This document shows, one piece after another, positions 45,070 through 55,091 of a DNA stretch of 64,000 nucleotides. How positions within the stretch are numbered: position 1 is the stretch's first letter; every line of letters starts with the position of its first letter. The stretch lies in NCBI GenBank assembly GCA_038893495.1, contig JAWARJ010000001.1:1-64000 (forward strand), read 5' to 3'. The stretch is from Thermoproteus sp. GTDB lineage: Archaea > Thermoproteota > Thermoprotei > Thermoproteales > Thermoproteaceae. The notes beneath the pieces are model-generated. The model made no database searches and was not told the origin of the DNA. It was given only the letters and a program-made list of their open reading frames with translations. The position numbers and the translations under genes are program-made.

Positions 45070-45172
45070 GACAAAGCTCATATAAGTCGTAACGATACGT
45101 GTGGTCTGGGTTGAACGACTCAGGAGAACGATGAAAAAAGATATACTGAACGTTAGGTGTTAGCAAATGGGG

Positions 45173-45601
45173 TTATTTCTCGCTTACCTGCTTTAAGTTT
45201 TCCTCCATGCAACTGCCCATGGACTTCAGTATGGTGAGCATAAGCCCCATGGCCTTCTGCACCTCTGGATCTCTCATGGCGCTAAGCAGACCGAACAGCC
45301 CAACCTTAGGCGCTCCGTTTTCTGCTATCTGCCTCAACGCCTTGCTGGTGCACGTGACTCCGCCCTGCATAGCGGCGCCCATGGCGTTTATGTCGGCGGA
45401 GTCCATAATGGACAACATGGATATCAAAGGCGCGGCGACTTTGAACACCTGTATATCCGCCATTAGGTGGGGCAACTTCTCCAACACTATCTTGATCGGC
45501 AGGAGTAGAGAGCTTAGCTCTTCTACCTCCCTCCTCAACGTCTGCACTTCGGCCAGTAGCCTCTCGTAGTCGGCCTTGGGCACTAGGACGGCCTCGCTCA
45601 T
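45173..45601 (-). CDS. DUF1641 family protein
   Basis: This 142-residue helical protein has an N-terminal coiled coil (DYERLLAEVQTLRREVEEL) and the DUF1641 core with a Gly-rich GLFGLLSAMRDPEVQKAMG segment near 100-118. Such proteins are often encoded after sulfide:quinone-reductase-like flavoproteins in archaea and bacteria. The same arrangement occurs here with an ATGA overlap at 45598-45601. Its role is unknown; a partner or anchor of the flavoprotein is likely. Confidence 0.85.
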   Translation of the reverse strand: MSEAVLVPKADYERLLAEVQTLRREVEELSSLLLPIKIVLEKLPHLMADIQVFKVAAPLISMLSIMDSADINAMGAAMQGGVTCTSKALRQIAENGAPKVGLFGLLSAMRDPEVQKAMGLMLTILKSMGSCMEENLKQVSEK

Positions 45602-46758
45602 GGCACCACCCCCAACAACCAGTTGAAATAGATTTTCTCGAACATCTCCTTGAATATCCTACTAACCGGCGACGGAGGTAGGAACATGCAGTCGGGATAC
45701 GGCTTCTGCTTCTTGACAAACGGCGTGAAGTCACAAGCGGCGGCCATGCCATAAGCGCCTACATCTAAGGCGCAAGTCCCCACTATCCTAAACGGCGGCT
45801 TGCCCAACGATATGCCGAGCAGATCGGCGAGGAGGTTGCTGACTACCCACGGGGAGTAGGAGTGGAGGATGGTGCCGGCCATGCCCACGGGCACGTTCGG
45901 CGCCGCCACATCGCCGATCACATAAACATCGTCATAATTCGCGCTCCTGAAGTCGCCGTTGGCGGGGTTGCGGGGCGCCGCCCAGCCGTTTTTAGCCAAG
46001 TCGCTATTTAGTACGGGATCGGGCGCCTTGTGGGGCGGCACTATCAACGCGGCGTCGAACTTCACCTTCTCGCCCGTGGCGGTCTCCAGCTCGTTCTTGC
46101 CTAAGCTCTTTATGGCGGGGTTCTGCCCCACGCCGATGTACTCGACACCTAACTGCTGTAGGAAGTTAGTCATCCATTTAGCGGCCACGGGGCCGAAGTT
46201 CTCGAAGGGCCTCTTCATGGGGTGGACCACCGTGATCTTGACCTTGTCCCTCAAGCCGCGGGTTAGGTAGTAGAAATGGGTGAGCATGGCGAGCTCTATA
46301 GGCGCAGGTGGGCATCTATACGGCATGGAGTGGACTCCGATGACTACGGTGCCCTGCTTTACTTGCGACAGCACGTCGGGCACTCTCAACGACGGCTCCA
46401 ATTCCCAGGTGTGCGGGAATCCCGTGTCCACAGTCTCCGCGCCGAGGGCCACCACCAGGGCGTCGTAGCTGAACTCGCCGGCGGTAGTTTTGACCTTCCT
46501 ATTGGCCGCATCTATGGCGGTCACCTTGGCCTTGACGAAGTTGACTCCGTGCCTCTTTATGTGTTCCAACGGGACTGATATCTGGTGGGGCTTCCTATAG
46601 CCGAAAGCAACGTAGAGGTAAGACGGGCGAAACTCCGTCCGGTCTTTGGCGTCTATCAACGTTATCTCGACCTCCTCGGGTCCCGCTACCTCTCTAACTT
46701 CTTTCGAGACTACCAAGCCGCCAGTGCCGCCGCCAAGGACCAACAGCCTTTTGGGCAT
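45598..46758 (-). CDS. Sulfide:quinone oxidoreductase-like flavoprotein
   Basis: A 386-residue FAD protein with VLGGGTGGLVVSKEV at residues 6-20, the ALVVALGAE segment near 103 and YDDVYVIGDVAAPNVP near 286. Cysteines at PYRCPPAP and GTCALDVG occupy positions typical of SQR or NDH-2-like enzymes; type assignment between them is not certain. Hydrophobic and aromatic residues at the C terminus (IFKEMFEKIYFNWLLG) could bind the membrane. With its DUF1641 partner it probably transfers electrons from sulfide or another donor to quinone. Leaderless from ATG 46758. Confidence 0.85.
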   Translation of the reverse strand: MPKRLLVLGGGTGGLVVSKEVREVAGPEEVEITLIDAKDRTEFRPSYLYVAFGYRKPHQISVPLEHIKRHGVNFVKAKVTAIDAANRKVKTTAGEFSYDALVVALGAETVDTGFPHTWELEPSLRVPDVLSQVKQGTVVIGVHSMPYRCPPAPIELAMLTHFYYLTRGLRDKVKITVVHPMKRPFENFGPVAAKWMTNFLQQLGVEYIGVGQNPAIKSLGKNELETATGEKVKFDAALIVPPHKAPDPVLNSDLAKNGWAAPRNPANGDFRSANYDDVYVIGDVAAPNVPVGMAGTILHSYSPWVVSNLLADLLGISLGKPPFRIVGTCALDVGAYGMAAACDFTPFVKKQKPYPDCMFLPPSPVSRIFKEMFEKIYFNWLLGVVP

Positions 46759-46776
46759 ATAGCTTGAAATTGACAG

Positions 46777-46790
46777 ATATATAAATATTG
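46777..46790 (-). promoter_or_regulatory. TATA box of the SQR-like operon
   Basis: Minus-strand aatatttatatatc, centred about 25 bases before ATG 46758. Confidence 0.6.
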
Positions 46791-46920
46791 CCGCGATAAT
46801 CCAGATCGTTACTATATTTGAGAATAATTGTAGATGTAGAGTTCTGATCGAAACTTCATATCTAATATAGAAAATATATTGTCATAAAATATAATTAGAG
46901 AAAAAGGATCAAGGCTCATA

Positions 46921-46930
46921 TAATTTAAAA
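46921..46930 (+). promoter_or_regulatory. TATA box of the MBL-fold gene
   Basis: taatttaaaa, centred 24 bases before ATG 46950. Confidence 0.55.
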
Positions 46931-46949
46931 ATGAGATAAGTCTCACACT

Positions 46950-47759
46950 ATGAGGATAACAATACTTATAGACAACTACCTCACACAACTTGCTACTTTG
47001 CGGCTTCGGCTTCTCGCTGAATGGGGCTTCGCCGCCTATATCCACGACTATAAGTTGCTCTACGATACAGGCCTTACAGGCGTTGCCCTATTGAACAACA
47101 TGCGAGCGTTGGGCATAGATCCAGACGAGCCGCAGACGTTAGTAATAAGCCACAGACATATAGACCACACCGGCGGCATCAGGAAATTGCTAGAGGCTAG
47201 GTCGAAGCCTCTGAGGATAGTAGCCCACAGAAACCTCTTCGCCAGAGCCTACGCCAAAGACGAAGAGGGGAAGATCGAAGATATAGGCGTCGATTTCGAC
47301 GAGGTCTTCTTGAAGTCAAAAGGCGCCGAGCTCGTATTGATAGAAGGCCCCTATAGGCTCAACGAGGCCGTTGTGGTCTCTGGAGAGATACCTAGGAAGT
47401 GGGGCCCCTCGCATCTAGGCGCCGTGATGGACAGCGTGCCGGACGATATGGCCCTATATGTCAACACGCCCGACGGCCTAGTCGTGCTTACCGGTTGCGG
47501 CCACTCAGGCGTCGAGAATATCGTCGAGTACGGCCTCCAGCTAACTGGAGCCAAGAGACTTAAGGCGCTCATCGGAGGCCTCCACTTCATGGGCCTCGGT
47601 GGAGAGAGGATAAACGAGGCGGTGAGCTATATAAAGAACAGGGAGCCCCAACTAGTGGTGGGAACCCACTGCACCGGCGTCTTGGGCCAAGCCGAGCTCG
47701 TCAAGGCGCTTGGCGCCAAGGCCAGACCGGGCGGCGTCGGTCTCACCATCGAGCTTTAG
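46950..47759 (+). CDS. MBL-fold hydrolase of the dihydropterin-phosphate-synthase-like family
   Basis: A 269-residue metallo-beta-lactamase-fold protein with an intact metal motif S-H-R-H-I-D-H-T-G-G near 67-76, a T-G-C-G-H-S-G segment near 185 and GGLHFMG near 209, then GTHCTG. This combination is typical of the family related to 7,8-dihydropterin-6-methyl-4-(ribofuranosyl)-aminobenzene 5'-phosphate synthase of methanogens. The substrate here is unknown. It overlaps the decayed membrane protein gene on the other strand. Confidence 0.85.
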   Translation: MRITILIDNYLTQLATLRLRLLAEWGFAAYIHDYKLLYDTGLTGVALLNNMRALGIDPDEPQTLVISHRHIDHTGGIRKLLEARSKPLRIVAHRNLFARAYAKDEEGKIEDIGVDFDEVFLKSKGAELVLIEGPYRLNEAVVVSGEIPRKWGPSHLGAVMDSVPDDMALYVNTPDGLVVLTGCGHSGVENIVEYGLQLTGAKRLKALIGGLHFMGLGGERINEAVSYIKNREPQLVVGTHCTGVLGQAELVKALGAKARPGGVGLTIEL

Positions 47760-48360
47760 GCGGCAAGCCCAACATGGACCTCACAGCCTCGAGAAGCGCG
47801 TATTTAGCGCCTCCCCTATCGTAGGCGGCTAGCACCCTCGACCATTTTACTCTTGACGCGGCTAGAGTGAATAGCGTCGTGATAATGGCCATCAACGCCG
47901 CAGTAGTAACGTTGCCGAGGTGCTCCACGAACAGATCGGCTGTTGAGGCCGACAATAAGACTGATATAGACGATAGAACGATTTTCTCCGCAAATACAGA
48001 GGCGAGGAATCTAGGCAGGCCGTAGCCCATGGCGCCTAGCGGTATATAAAGGACATCGTCTGCAAGAGGCGACGCGGCAAATAGGAATACGGCGATATCT
48101 ACGCCCAACTTTGATATTTTTCAAAGAGTCTTTTGGCATAATAGTACTCATCGTCCATGACTGCCTTCCCTATGCCGCGGCCGAATAAAAGAAGACGAAA
48201 GCCTTCCCGAGAGTTGCTCCTAAGGCCGTAGCTATTGCTATTAACATTAAGTTGAAAAATGTTATAAATACTTGCATAGATAATCGCAGTTAGATAGCCA
48301 GGTAAGGAGATAGAAGGCCGTTACGAATATTGTGAGTAAGTCTATAGGTCTCATGAACAT
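47743..48360 (-). pseudogene. Decayed VTT/DedA-like membrane protein gene
   Basis: The last 121 codons are open (from VDIAVFLFAASPLADDVLY) and hydrophobic, with the PLADD and PLGAMGYG elements seen in VTT-domain proteins. Upstream on the same strand the sense continues in other frames: IGKAVMDDEYYYAKRLFEKYQSW, then FFNLMLIAIATALGATLGK, then MFMRPIDLLTIFVTAFYLL at ATG 48360. At least three frame changes or stops separate these blocks, so the gene is not functional as read. The breaks are not at G runs, unlike in the accessory zone. Confidence 0.6.
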
Positions 48361-48383
48361 TATAAGTTACCAAAAATTTATTT

Positions 48384-48863
48384 TTATGGAAATTTTTTGA
48401 TTAAGCTCGTCTTGAGGACTTCGTCCCTCATTTCGGCCATGTGGGCTCTCACCCTCTCCCTCACCTCGGGGTACTTAATGCCGAGTATCCTAAGGGCGAG
48501 GTGGGCCGCATTGGCCGAATTGCCGATAGCGACGGTGGCGACCGGCGTGCCGCGGGGCATTTGGACTATAGAGAGAAGGGAATCCAGCCCGCCCAAGTGT
48601 CTAGTGGGCACGGGCACCCCTATGACTGGAAGCGGTGTCAAGGAGGCGGTCATGCCGGGCAGGTGCGCAGCGCCGCCAGCGCCTGCTATAATTACGTCGA
48701 ATTCCTTCTCGGCCTCTTTGGCGAATTGGTACATGAAGTCGGGCGTCCTGTGGGCGCTGACCACTCTGGCTTCGTAAGGCACGCCGAACCTCTCCAGGAC
48801 CTCTAAGGCCTCCTTCATGACCTCTAGGTCGTTTATAGAGCCCATTATTACTGCCACCTTCAT
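48384..48863 (-). CDS. purE: N5-carboxyaminoimidazole ribonucleotide mutase PurE
   Basis: PurE moves the carboxyl group from N5-CAIR (made by PurK) to C4 to give CAIR. The 159-residue protein has the usual motifs: [14 protein letters not shown] at residues 3-16, SAHRTP near 36, [12 protein letters not shown] near 61, and [13 protein letters not shown] and [16 protein letters not shown]. It is encoded apart from purK, facing citrate synthase. Confidence 0.97.
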   Translation of the reverse strand: MKVAVIMGSINDLEVMKEALEVLERFGVPYEARVVSAHRTPDFMYQFAKEAEKEFDVIIAGAGGAAHLPGMTASLTPLPVIGVPVPTRHLGGLDSLLSIVQMPRGTPVATVAIGNSANAAHLALRILGIKYPEVRERVRAHMAEMRDEVLKTSLIKKFP

Positions 48864-48880
48864 GCAACTATAGTTGTTAT

Positions 48881-48890
48881 TGTATTAAAT
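48881..48890 (-). promoter_or_regulatory. TATA box of purE
   Basis: Minus-strand atttaataca, centred about 23 bases before ATG 48863. Confidence 0.55.
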
Positions 48891-48902
48891 GCCAATTCGC
48901 AA

Positions 48903-48912
48903 TTTTTATATA
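48903..48912 (+). promoter_or_regulatory. TATA box of citrate synthase
   Basis: tttttatata is centred about 20 bases before ATG 48927, slightly closer than elsewhere. Confidence 0.45.
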
Positions 48913-48926
48913 TAGCGAATATATCC

Positions 48927-50060
48927 ATGGCCTACTACCCTGGTCTTGAGGGCGTTGTGGTCAAAGAAACTCAGATATGTCATATAGATCTCGACAACTC
49001 GAAGATATACTACCGGGGCTACGACCTGGAGGAACTAGCCGAATACTCCACGTTCGAAGAGGTGGCTTACCTGTTATGGTACGGCAAACTGCCTACACGC
49101 AACGAGCTGGAGGACTTTACCTCCAAGTTGAGGCGATATAGACTGCCGCCGCGCCACGTGGTCGAGGCGGTCAGGTCGGCGCCTAGGTCCGCCGAGCCTA
49201 TCGACGTATTGCGGACCGCAGTCTCCGCCATGGCCTTTGGGGAGGATCTGTCTGATAGGTCGCCAGACGTCGAGCTCCTAAGAGGCCTCAAAATTACGGC
49301 AACCATGCCGTACATAGTTGCAGGATTCGATAGGTCTAGGCGCGGGCTAGAGCCTCTAGATCCGGCCGAGGCGCATAGCCATGCCGAGTACTTCCTCTGG
49401 GCGCTGAAGGGGTCCAGGCCCACTGAACGTGAGGCGAGAGCCATGGACGTAATGTTAGTGATATACGCCGAACACTCTATGAACAACAGCGCCTTTACTG
49501 CCGTCACTGTGGCCTCTACATTGGCCGACATGTACGCCGCAATAACCGCCGCAATTGCCAGTCTCAAAGGTCCCCTCCATGGAGGGGCCAATGTCGATGC
49601 GGCAAAGATGATAGAGGAGATAGGCGACGTGAAGAATGTGGAGGCTTGGGTAGATAAACAACTAGCAGCCGGCCGGAGGATACCGGGCTTCGGCCACAGG
49701 CTGTACAAAAGAGGGCCCGACCCCAGGCTGAGAGTGTTGAGGAGGTTAGCGCAGGACCTCGCCTCAGAGCGTGGGGACTTCAAGTGGGTAGAAATAGCGG
49801 AGAGGTTGGAGGACTACGTCGGGGCTAGGCTCTCTCAGAAGGGGATATTTCCCAATACGGATCTCTATGCCGCCGTTATTTTCAAATATTTGGGGCTCCC
49901 TGTGGACATAAACCTCCCTACCTTCGCCATCTCTAGGGTGGCGGGATGGGTGGCTCACGTTGTGGAGTACCGGCGTCAGAACAGACTCATAAGGCCCACT
50001 GAAAGATATGTGGGACCTGTAGGTCTGAGATATGTGCCGTTGGAAGAGCGACGGGGCTAG
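48927..50060 (+). CDS. gltA: Citrate synthase
   Basis: Condenses acetyl-CoA with oxaloacetate. The 377-residue protein is of the short archaeal/Gram-positive type. The catalytic histidines lie in GPLHGGANVD near 216 and GFGHRLYKRGPDPR near 252, and YRGYDLEELAEYSTFEEVAYLLWYG near 28-52 is typical. The FPNTDLYAA segment and AGWVAHVVEYRRQNRLIRP close the active site. 2-Methylcitrate synthase is the main alternative and cannot be excluded by sequence alone. It overlaps the split flavoprotein gene by 4 bases, convergently. Confidence 0.93.
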   Translation: MAYYPGLEGVVVKETQICHIDLDNSKIYYRGYDLEELAEYSTFEEVAYLLWYGKLPTRNELEDFTSKLRRYRLPPRHVVEAVRSAPRSAEPIDVLRTAVSAMAFGEDLSDRSPDVELLRGLKITATMPYIVAGFDRSRRGLEPLDPAEAHSHAEYFLWALKGSRPTEREARAMDVMLVIYAEHSMNNSAFTAVTVASTLADMYAAITAAIASLKGPLHGGANVDAAKMIEEIGDVKNVEAWVDKQLAAGRRIPGFGHRLYKRGPDPRLRVLRRLAQDLASERGDFKWVEIAERLEDYVGARLSQKGIFPNTDLYAAVIFKYLGLPVDINLPTFAISRVAGWVAHVVEYRRQNRLIRPTERYVGPVGLRYVPLEERRG

Positions 50061-51018
50061 GAGGCCAGAGTGCGCCAAACGGAGTCTTTCCATAAGTCGT
50101 ATAGGCCTTTGAGGTGGGCCAGTGGGGTGCTGGTGGTCATCCTGTAGGCGAACCATTTGAGGAACTTGTCCTTGTCGCCTAGCGCTGTCCATTCGTCCAT
50201 TTCGATTTCGAACACGCCGGTCTCTATTTCTCGCGCCAGCGCCTTGGCTAGAATAGAGGCTTGCCATAGAGCGCCCCAGCCTATAGGCGGGAGGCCCAAC
50301 TTGACCAGCGAAGAGTCGCCAATGAGGTAGACGCCCCTATATTGAGTCTCGAAGGTAGCCGGATCAACCTCAAGGCCAACCGCAAGAGGATGAGGACGCA
50401 AAACAGGCACAGAGATATGTAACTCGTCGCCTCTCCAATCGGGGGGTATTTCCAATATCGAGATTCCTAAGTGTTCGGCCCATACACGCCACGGGCCTAA
50501 TAGCTCTCTGTAATCATTGCTTATATAGACCAAATGAACTGCACCTCCTTACCAGGAAACCTAGTCTTTATGGAGTAGGCGATTTCTTGAAATCCCATAA
50601 CTGGTGTCAAGTCATTTACGACGAATCGTACGGCCTTGGCTTTACTTGCGGCCTCTAGGAGCGTCTTGGCGCCTCCGATAGTCCAATACTCGGCGTTGCC
50701 CAGCCTGGACCCGCCGGGCGCCAAGACTAGATAGTCCCCGCAGACAGAAGGCCCGTCGCTAGTCCTAACACATCTGTCGTCTATCGCCGACACGTTGGCC
50801 TTAATGAAACGTACGCGTTTAAGCCTAGAGAAAGGGAAGACGAGGTCTTCAAAGCCGAGAAGACCGGCTACTGCCATGGGGATCCCCACCGTGAATTCGT
50901 GAAAGTCCTTCTTGTCTATCACTACGATCTCGACATTGTCCGTAGCGGACTTGAGCCTATAGGCGAAATAAATCCCGGCCACGCCGCCTCCCACCACAAC
51001 AACCCTAGGCGCGCCCAC
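50057..51018 (-). pseudogene. FAD-dependent NADH dehydrogenase/SQR-like gene split by a frameshift
   Basis: The N-terminal frame (51018-50521, 165 residues) has VVVVGGGVAGIYFAYRL and a stop after VQFIWSI. The C-terminal frame (from about 50533 to 50057) has the second FAD element GVYLIGDSSLVKLGLPP and a helical tail. Together they make one flavoprotein of about 320 residues of the NDH-2/SQR superfamily. The join needs one base change near the short T run at about 50522. Either the gene is inactive, it makes two chains, or the read has an error here. Confidence 0.65.
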
Positions 51019-51055
51019 GGCGTCTGCGGAGCTGAAATATATATATTGCGTTGCG

Positions 51056-53146
51056 TTACGATAGATCTAGGCGCATTAAGCGCCTTAGATCTTCTATCTT
51101 CTTTCTATATATAGTCGTGCCGCCACATCTATAGATGAGTTCCTCGCCGCCAGCCTCGCCCAGAGGGACGCCGAGCCCCTCGCTCCCGGCCATAACCACA
51201 CGGCCGTTGCTCTCGCTAAATAGGAGGTAGTCCATCCTTGTCACGCCACCAGGGGCCTTGCAGACATCTACGATGGCCCCCACGCCGCTGTTGACAGCCA
51301 TCTTGGCCAGCGCCGTTGCAAGTCCTCCCACGCCTACGTCCGTGGCTCCCGTGACGTGTCCGACCAACTGCGGCATGATCTTCGCTATCTCTTTCTCCCT
51401 CATGTAGTCTATGGAGGGCGGCGTGCCTGCAATCAAGCCGAAGACCCTATGTAGGTACTCGCTACCGCCGATCTCCGCCTTTGTGGGCCCCCACAGGAAT
51501 ATCTTATCGCCGTCGCTCCACACGGCCCTCTTGGCTCGCGCCACGTCGTCAATACGGCCCAACACTACCACGGCGACTACCGGCCTTATGGACTCCCCAT
51601 TGTACTCGTTGTAGAGACTCACCTTGCCGCCTACTACAGGCACGCCGAGCTCCCTCGCGGCCTCCGCCAAGCCCTCCACCGCCTCTCTGAACTGCCAATA
51701 GGCCTGCGCCCTCGCCGGGCTCCCCACGTTTATCGAGTCGACGGCGGCCAGCGGCATCGCTCCGACGGTCGCGACGTTCCTATAGGCCTTCACGAACGCG
51801 TTGGCGGCGCCGAGCCTAGGGCTCAAATACGTATATCTGGGGTTTGCATCGCCCTTGACCGCCAGCCCCAAATCCCCGAGCTCGTACAGTTTAATAACTG
51901 CGGCGTCTCCCTCGCCGGGCTTTACGGCGGTCCTAACGCCTACATCGAAGTCGAACCTCTGGTATATGGCCTCCTTCTTGGCTATATTAGGGGACGACAA
52001 GACGAGCTCTATCGCCTTTTCCAACGGAGGCTCAGGCAGCTCGGGCAGAGGGGACGGCTCATATGGCTCAACCGGCCAGTCGAGCTCGGGAGCCCTTGCG
52101 GCCAACTCCACGGGCACGTCGCCTACGGCCTCGCCGCGCCACTTCAAGACGACGCGCTTGCTATCTACAAAACGTCCGATTACAGAATAGGGCACATCGT
52201 ATTTGTCCAACAGGTCCTCCAGACATTTAAGCTGGCTCTTCGACACGACGAAGACAAGCCTCTCCTGGGTCTCGCCCATGAGGACCTCGGCCGGCCCCAT
52301 ATCCTTATCGCTCATATGAATACGGTCTAAGTCGACCTCGACGCCGAGTCCGAACCACTCGGACAGCTCCGCCAAGGCCGTAGCCAGTCCGCCTCCGCCT
52401 AGGTCTTTTATGTACTTGACGCAAGTTCGCGCCTCCTGCACCACGTCTATTAGCCTCTTGCCCATAAGGGGATCGGCCACCTGCACGGCCCCCAAGTCCT
52501 CCTTGCCCGTCAGGACCTTGCTGGCAAACGCCGAGCCGCCGAGCCCGCTCCTATCGGCGCCGGAACCGGCCACCACTATGACATCGCCCGTCTCCACGCC
52601 TCCTCTCGGCACCTCATCGGCCTTCACCACGCCGATACATGTAGCCAGAACGATCGGCGTATAGGTAAACGCCTCGTCGAACCAAGTCTCGCCGCCTACT
52701 ACGGGCACGCCGACCCTGTTGCCGTAGTCGGAAATACCTCTAACTACGTTCTGTGCTATCCATCTGGCGTGGGGGTGCTCTAGAGGGCCGAAGTGGAGGT
52801 TCACCAACAGAGCCACCGGCCTCGCGCCCACGGTCAAGATGTCGCGGATTATCCCCCCGACCCCCGTGGCGGCGCCGTTGTACGGATCCACTGCGCTGGG
52901 GTGGTTGTGGGACTCTATCTTAAACGTGACGTATATACCAGGAGCTATCTCCACCAGAGGGGCGTCGGTGCCAGGTCCTCTGACCACCCACGGGGCCTTA
53001 GAAGGCAGTCTCTTAAGCCACTTACGAGTGGACTTATAGCTACAATGTTCGGACCAATGTGATGTGAAGAGGGCCAGCTCCACAGGCGTGGGCTCCCTCC
53101 CGAGTCCCTCCTTAATCGACTTCAATTCGGCCTCTGTGAGGCTCAT
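51056..53146 (-). CDS. purL: Phosphoribosylformylglycinamidine synthase subunit PurL
   Basis: With PurS and PurQ it converts FGAR, ATP and glutamine to FGAM. The small-type PurL of 696 residues opens [19 protein letters not shown] and has [18 protein letters not shown] near 27-44, [19 protein letters not shown] near 81-99 and [18 protein letters not shown] 53146 is chosen because TATA (ccttataaattt) lies 25 bases upstream; the ATG at 53182 would precede the promoter. Confidence 0.96.
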   Translation of the reverse strand: MSLTEAELKSIKEGLGREPTPVELALFTSHWSEHCSYKSTRKWLKRLPSKAPWVVRGPGTDAPLVEIAPGIYVTFKIESHNHPSAVDPYNGAATGVGGIIRDILTVGARPVALLVNLHFGPLEHPHARWIAQNVVRGISDYGNRVGVPVVGGETWFDEAFTYTPIVLATCIGVVKADEVPRGGVETGDVIVVAGSGADRSGLGGSAFASKVLTGKEDLGAVQVADPLMGKRLIDVVQEARTCVKYIKDLGGGGLATALAELSEWFGLGVEVDLDRIHMSDKDMGPAEVLMGETQERLVFVVSKSQLKCLEDLLDKYDVPYSVIGRFVDSKRVVLKWRGEAVGDVPVELAARAPELDWPVEPYEPSPLPELPEPPLEKAIELVLSSPNIAKKEAIYQRFDFDVGVRTAVKPGEGDAAVIKLYELGDLGLAVKGDANPRYTYLSPRLGAANAFVKAYRNVATVGAMPLAAVDSINVGSPARAQAYWQFREAVEGLAEAARELGVPVVGGKVSLYNEYNGESIRPVVAVVVLGRIDDVARAKRAVWSDGDKIFLWGPTKAEIGGSEYLHRVFGLIAGTPPSIDYMREKEIAKIMPQLVGHVTGATDVGVGGLATALAKMAVNSGVGAIVDVCKAPGGVTRMDYLLFSESNGRVVMAGSEGLGVPLGEAGGEELIYRCGGTTIYRKKIEDLRRLMRLDLS

Positions 53147-53165
53147 GGCTGGAGGGCATTCGCGC

Positions 53166-53177
53166 CTTATAAATTTT
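53166..53177 (-). promoter_or_regulatory. TATA box deciding the purL start
   Basis: Minus-strand aaaatttataag, centred 25 bases before ATG 53146. Confidence 0.6.
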
Positions 53178-53310
53178 AACATGCCATTAAATATACACGA
53201 GGTGTGTTGGCCAATATGCCCGGTTAAGTTTAAATGAACGATTAAAAGAGGTCTCCTTCTTAATTTTAAGCAATAAGTTAAATAATCTGCGCGGCATCTT
53301 TGGGAGCAAC

Positions 53311-53320
53311 AAATTTATTT
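53311..53320 (+). promoter_or_regulatory. TATA box of purN-folD-purM
   Basis: aaatttattt, centred 25 bases before ATG 53341. Confidence 0.6.
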
Positions 53321-53340
53321 TTACGTTGTTACTTAATCTA

Positions 53341-54171
53341 ATGACGTTGAAGCTGGCCGTATTGGCCTCGTGGAGGGGCTCCAACTTCAAGGCTATAATG
53401 GACCACATAAGGTTGGGAGTGCTACAGGGCGTAGAGCCCGTGGCGCTTATATACAGCGACGAGAACGCGCCCGTCAGAGAGATAGCGGCTAGATATGGAG
53501 TCAACTCGTATTTCGTCAAACATAGGGGGGTCCCTCGGCGGAGGAGAGAGGAGGAGATGTTGGCCGTCCTTAAGGATAACGGCGTGGATCTAATCGCGCT
53601 GGCGGGGTACGACTACATCCTTAGCGGCGACTTCATAAAGGAGTTCAAATGGGTGCTCAACATCCACCCCTCCCTGTTGCCGTTTGCAGGCGGCAAGGGG
53701 ATGTATGGCATGTGGGTACACATGGAGGTCTTTAAGGCTGGCGTGAAGGTCACAGGCCCTACGGTACACCTAGTGGACGAATCGGTGGATGGAGGTCCCA
53801 TACTCGATCAGTGGCCTATATATATAGGCGACATATACGCCCTTCCGATACCCTATGAGGAGAAGCTGGAGGTGCTGGCCAATAGGGTATTGATTTTCGA
53901 GCACAGGCTCTATTCGCGCGTAATACAAGCGGTGGCCGATGGGCTCGTAGACCTCTTTGAAGAGACCGTAAAGGCTCTGAAGGTGTTAGAAGAGGGGGGC
54001 AGGCTGAAGACCGTAGAGGAGCCCGTGCAGGTCCGTCGCGCGGTGTTGAAGGCCGATAGGGGCTGGCTCGAGAGGTGGAACGAGAGGCAGAGGACCTATG
54101 TGGAGTTTCAACTTAAGGAGTGGGCCGGCAAGCCTCTAGATTTGATCTTGCCGCCATGGTTACGTGGATAA
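53341..54171 (+). CDS. purN: Phosphoribosylglycinamide formyltransferase PurN, C-terminally extended
   Basis: Transfers a formyl group from 10-formyl-tetrahydrofolate (or an archaeal analog) to GAR. The catalytic motif NIHPSLLPFAGGKGMYG lies near 107-123 and the VDESVDGGPIL aspartate near 143. At 276 residues it is about 75 longer than bacterial PurN. The extra C-terminal part is helical and charged (WLERWNERQRTYVEFQLKEW). The next gene, folD, starts inside its end. Confidence 0.92.
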   Translation: MTLKLAVLASWRGSNFKAIMDHIRLGVLQGVEPVALIYSDENAPVREIAARYGVNSYFVKHRGVPRRRREEEMLAVLKDNGVDLIALAGYDYILSGDFIKEFKWVLNIHPSLLPFAGGKGMYGMWVHMEVFKAGVKVTGPTVHLVDESVDGGPILDQWPIYIGDIYALPIPYEEKLEVLANRVLIFEHRLYSRVIQAVADGLVDLFEETVKALKVLEEGGRLKTVEEPVQVRRAVLKADRGWLERWNERQRTYVEFQLKEWAGKPLDLILPPWLRG

Positions 54172-55091
54172 AAGGCGCTGAACTCCACAAGAAGGCGAAA
54201 GAGTGGGCGAAGGAGCACGTAAAGAGACTGGAGGAAATAGGCTTGACCCCAAAACTAGCCGTTCTGCTCCTCAACGACGACCCGGTGGAGCTGGAGACCC
54301 AGACCAAGTACGTGTCCCTGAAGGCTAGAGACGTCAAGGAGGTGGGCGGCGAGGTGGAGATATACGAGCTCTATCGCGTGCCCCCCGAGCGTAGAACCAA
54401 AGAGGCACTCCGCCTAATAGGGAGTCTTAACAGGAGGGACGACGTGACGGGCATATTGGTGCAAAAGCCGGTGCCCCCATTTATTGACGAGAAGACGCTC
54501 TTCGAAGCGCTCGCACCCGAGAAGGACGTAGACGGCCTCACGCCTGAGAGCAAAAAGAGGCTGGTGGCCGGCTTCGACCTAAACAACGACGTACTGCCCT
54601 GCACTCCAGCCGGCATATTGGAGCTCCTCCAACAGTACTCCATTGACGTCAGGGGGGCAGACGTCGTGGTGGTCGGCAAGGGCGAGCTCGTAGGGAAGCC
54701 ACTCTCGGTCATGTTGATGCAACTAGACGCCACGGTGACCGTCTTGCATGCACTCTCTAAAGACAGGCTCTATTACGTAAGACATGCCGATGTGGTGATA
54801 TCGGCAGTCGGGAGGCCGCCGGAGCTGTACAGAGACAACCCCTGGCGGCTCACCGGCGATATGATAAAAGAAGGCGCCGTAGTCGTCGGCGTAGGCGGCA
54901 AGGTAGACCCCTCAACGGGCAGATGGTATTTCGACGTGGACGAAAAGTCGGTAGCCGAAAAGGCGTCGTACCTCACGCCGAATATAGGCGGGGTGGGCCT
55001 CGCCACGCGTGCACGCCTCCTAAAGAACTTGATCAGGACCACCTACCAAGTGGCGAGGATCGCGGCGTCCCATAGAGTCTTGCAACCATGA
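54156..55091 (+). CDS. folD: Methylene-tetrahydrofolate dehydrogenase/cyclohydrolase FolD
   Basis: Interconverts 5,10-methylene- and 10-formyl-tetrahydrofolate, supplying the one-carbon unit used by PurN. The 311-residue protein has the Y-V-x-x-K element (KYVSLKARD) near 50, VQKPVPPFID near 104-113, DVDGLTP and VVGKGELVGKPLSVML near 172-187, and VVISAVGRP. Presence of folD suggests folate-type or compatible C1 carriers. The start lies 16 bases inside purN, and its stop overlaps purM (ATGA). Confidence 0.93.
   Translation: MVTWIKGAELHKKAKEWAKEHVKRLEEIGLTPKLAVLLLNDDPVELETQTKYVSLKARDVKEVGGEVEIYELYRVPPERRTKEALRLIGSLNRRDDVTGILVQKPVPPFIDEKTLFEALAPEKDVDGLTPESKKRLVAGFDLNNDVLPCTPAGILELLQQYSIDVRGADVVVVGKGELVGKPLSVMLMQLDATVTVLHALSKDRLYYVRHADVVISAVGRPPELYRDNPWRLTGDMIKEGAVVVGVGGKVDPSTGRWYFDVDEKSVAEKASYLTPNIGGVGLATRARLLKNLIRTTYQVARIAASHRVLQP

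Noticed and set aside
46812-47045. A 77-codon minus-strand frame in the AT-rich spacer before the MBL-fold gene
   Set aside because: It overlaps the start and promoter of the MBL gene and has no promoter or recognisable features.
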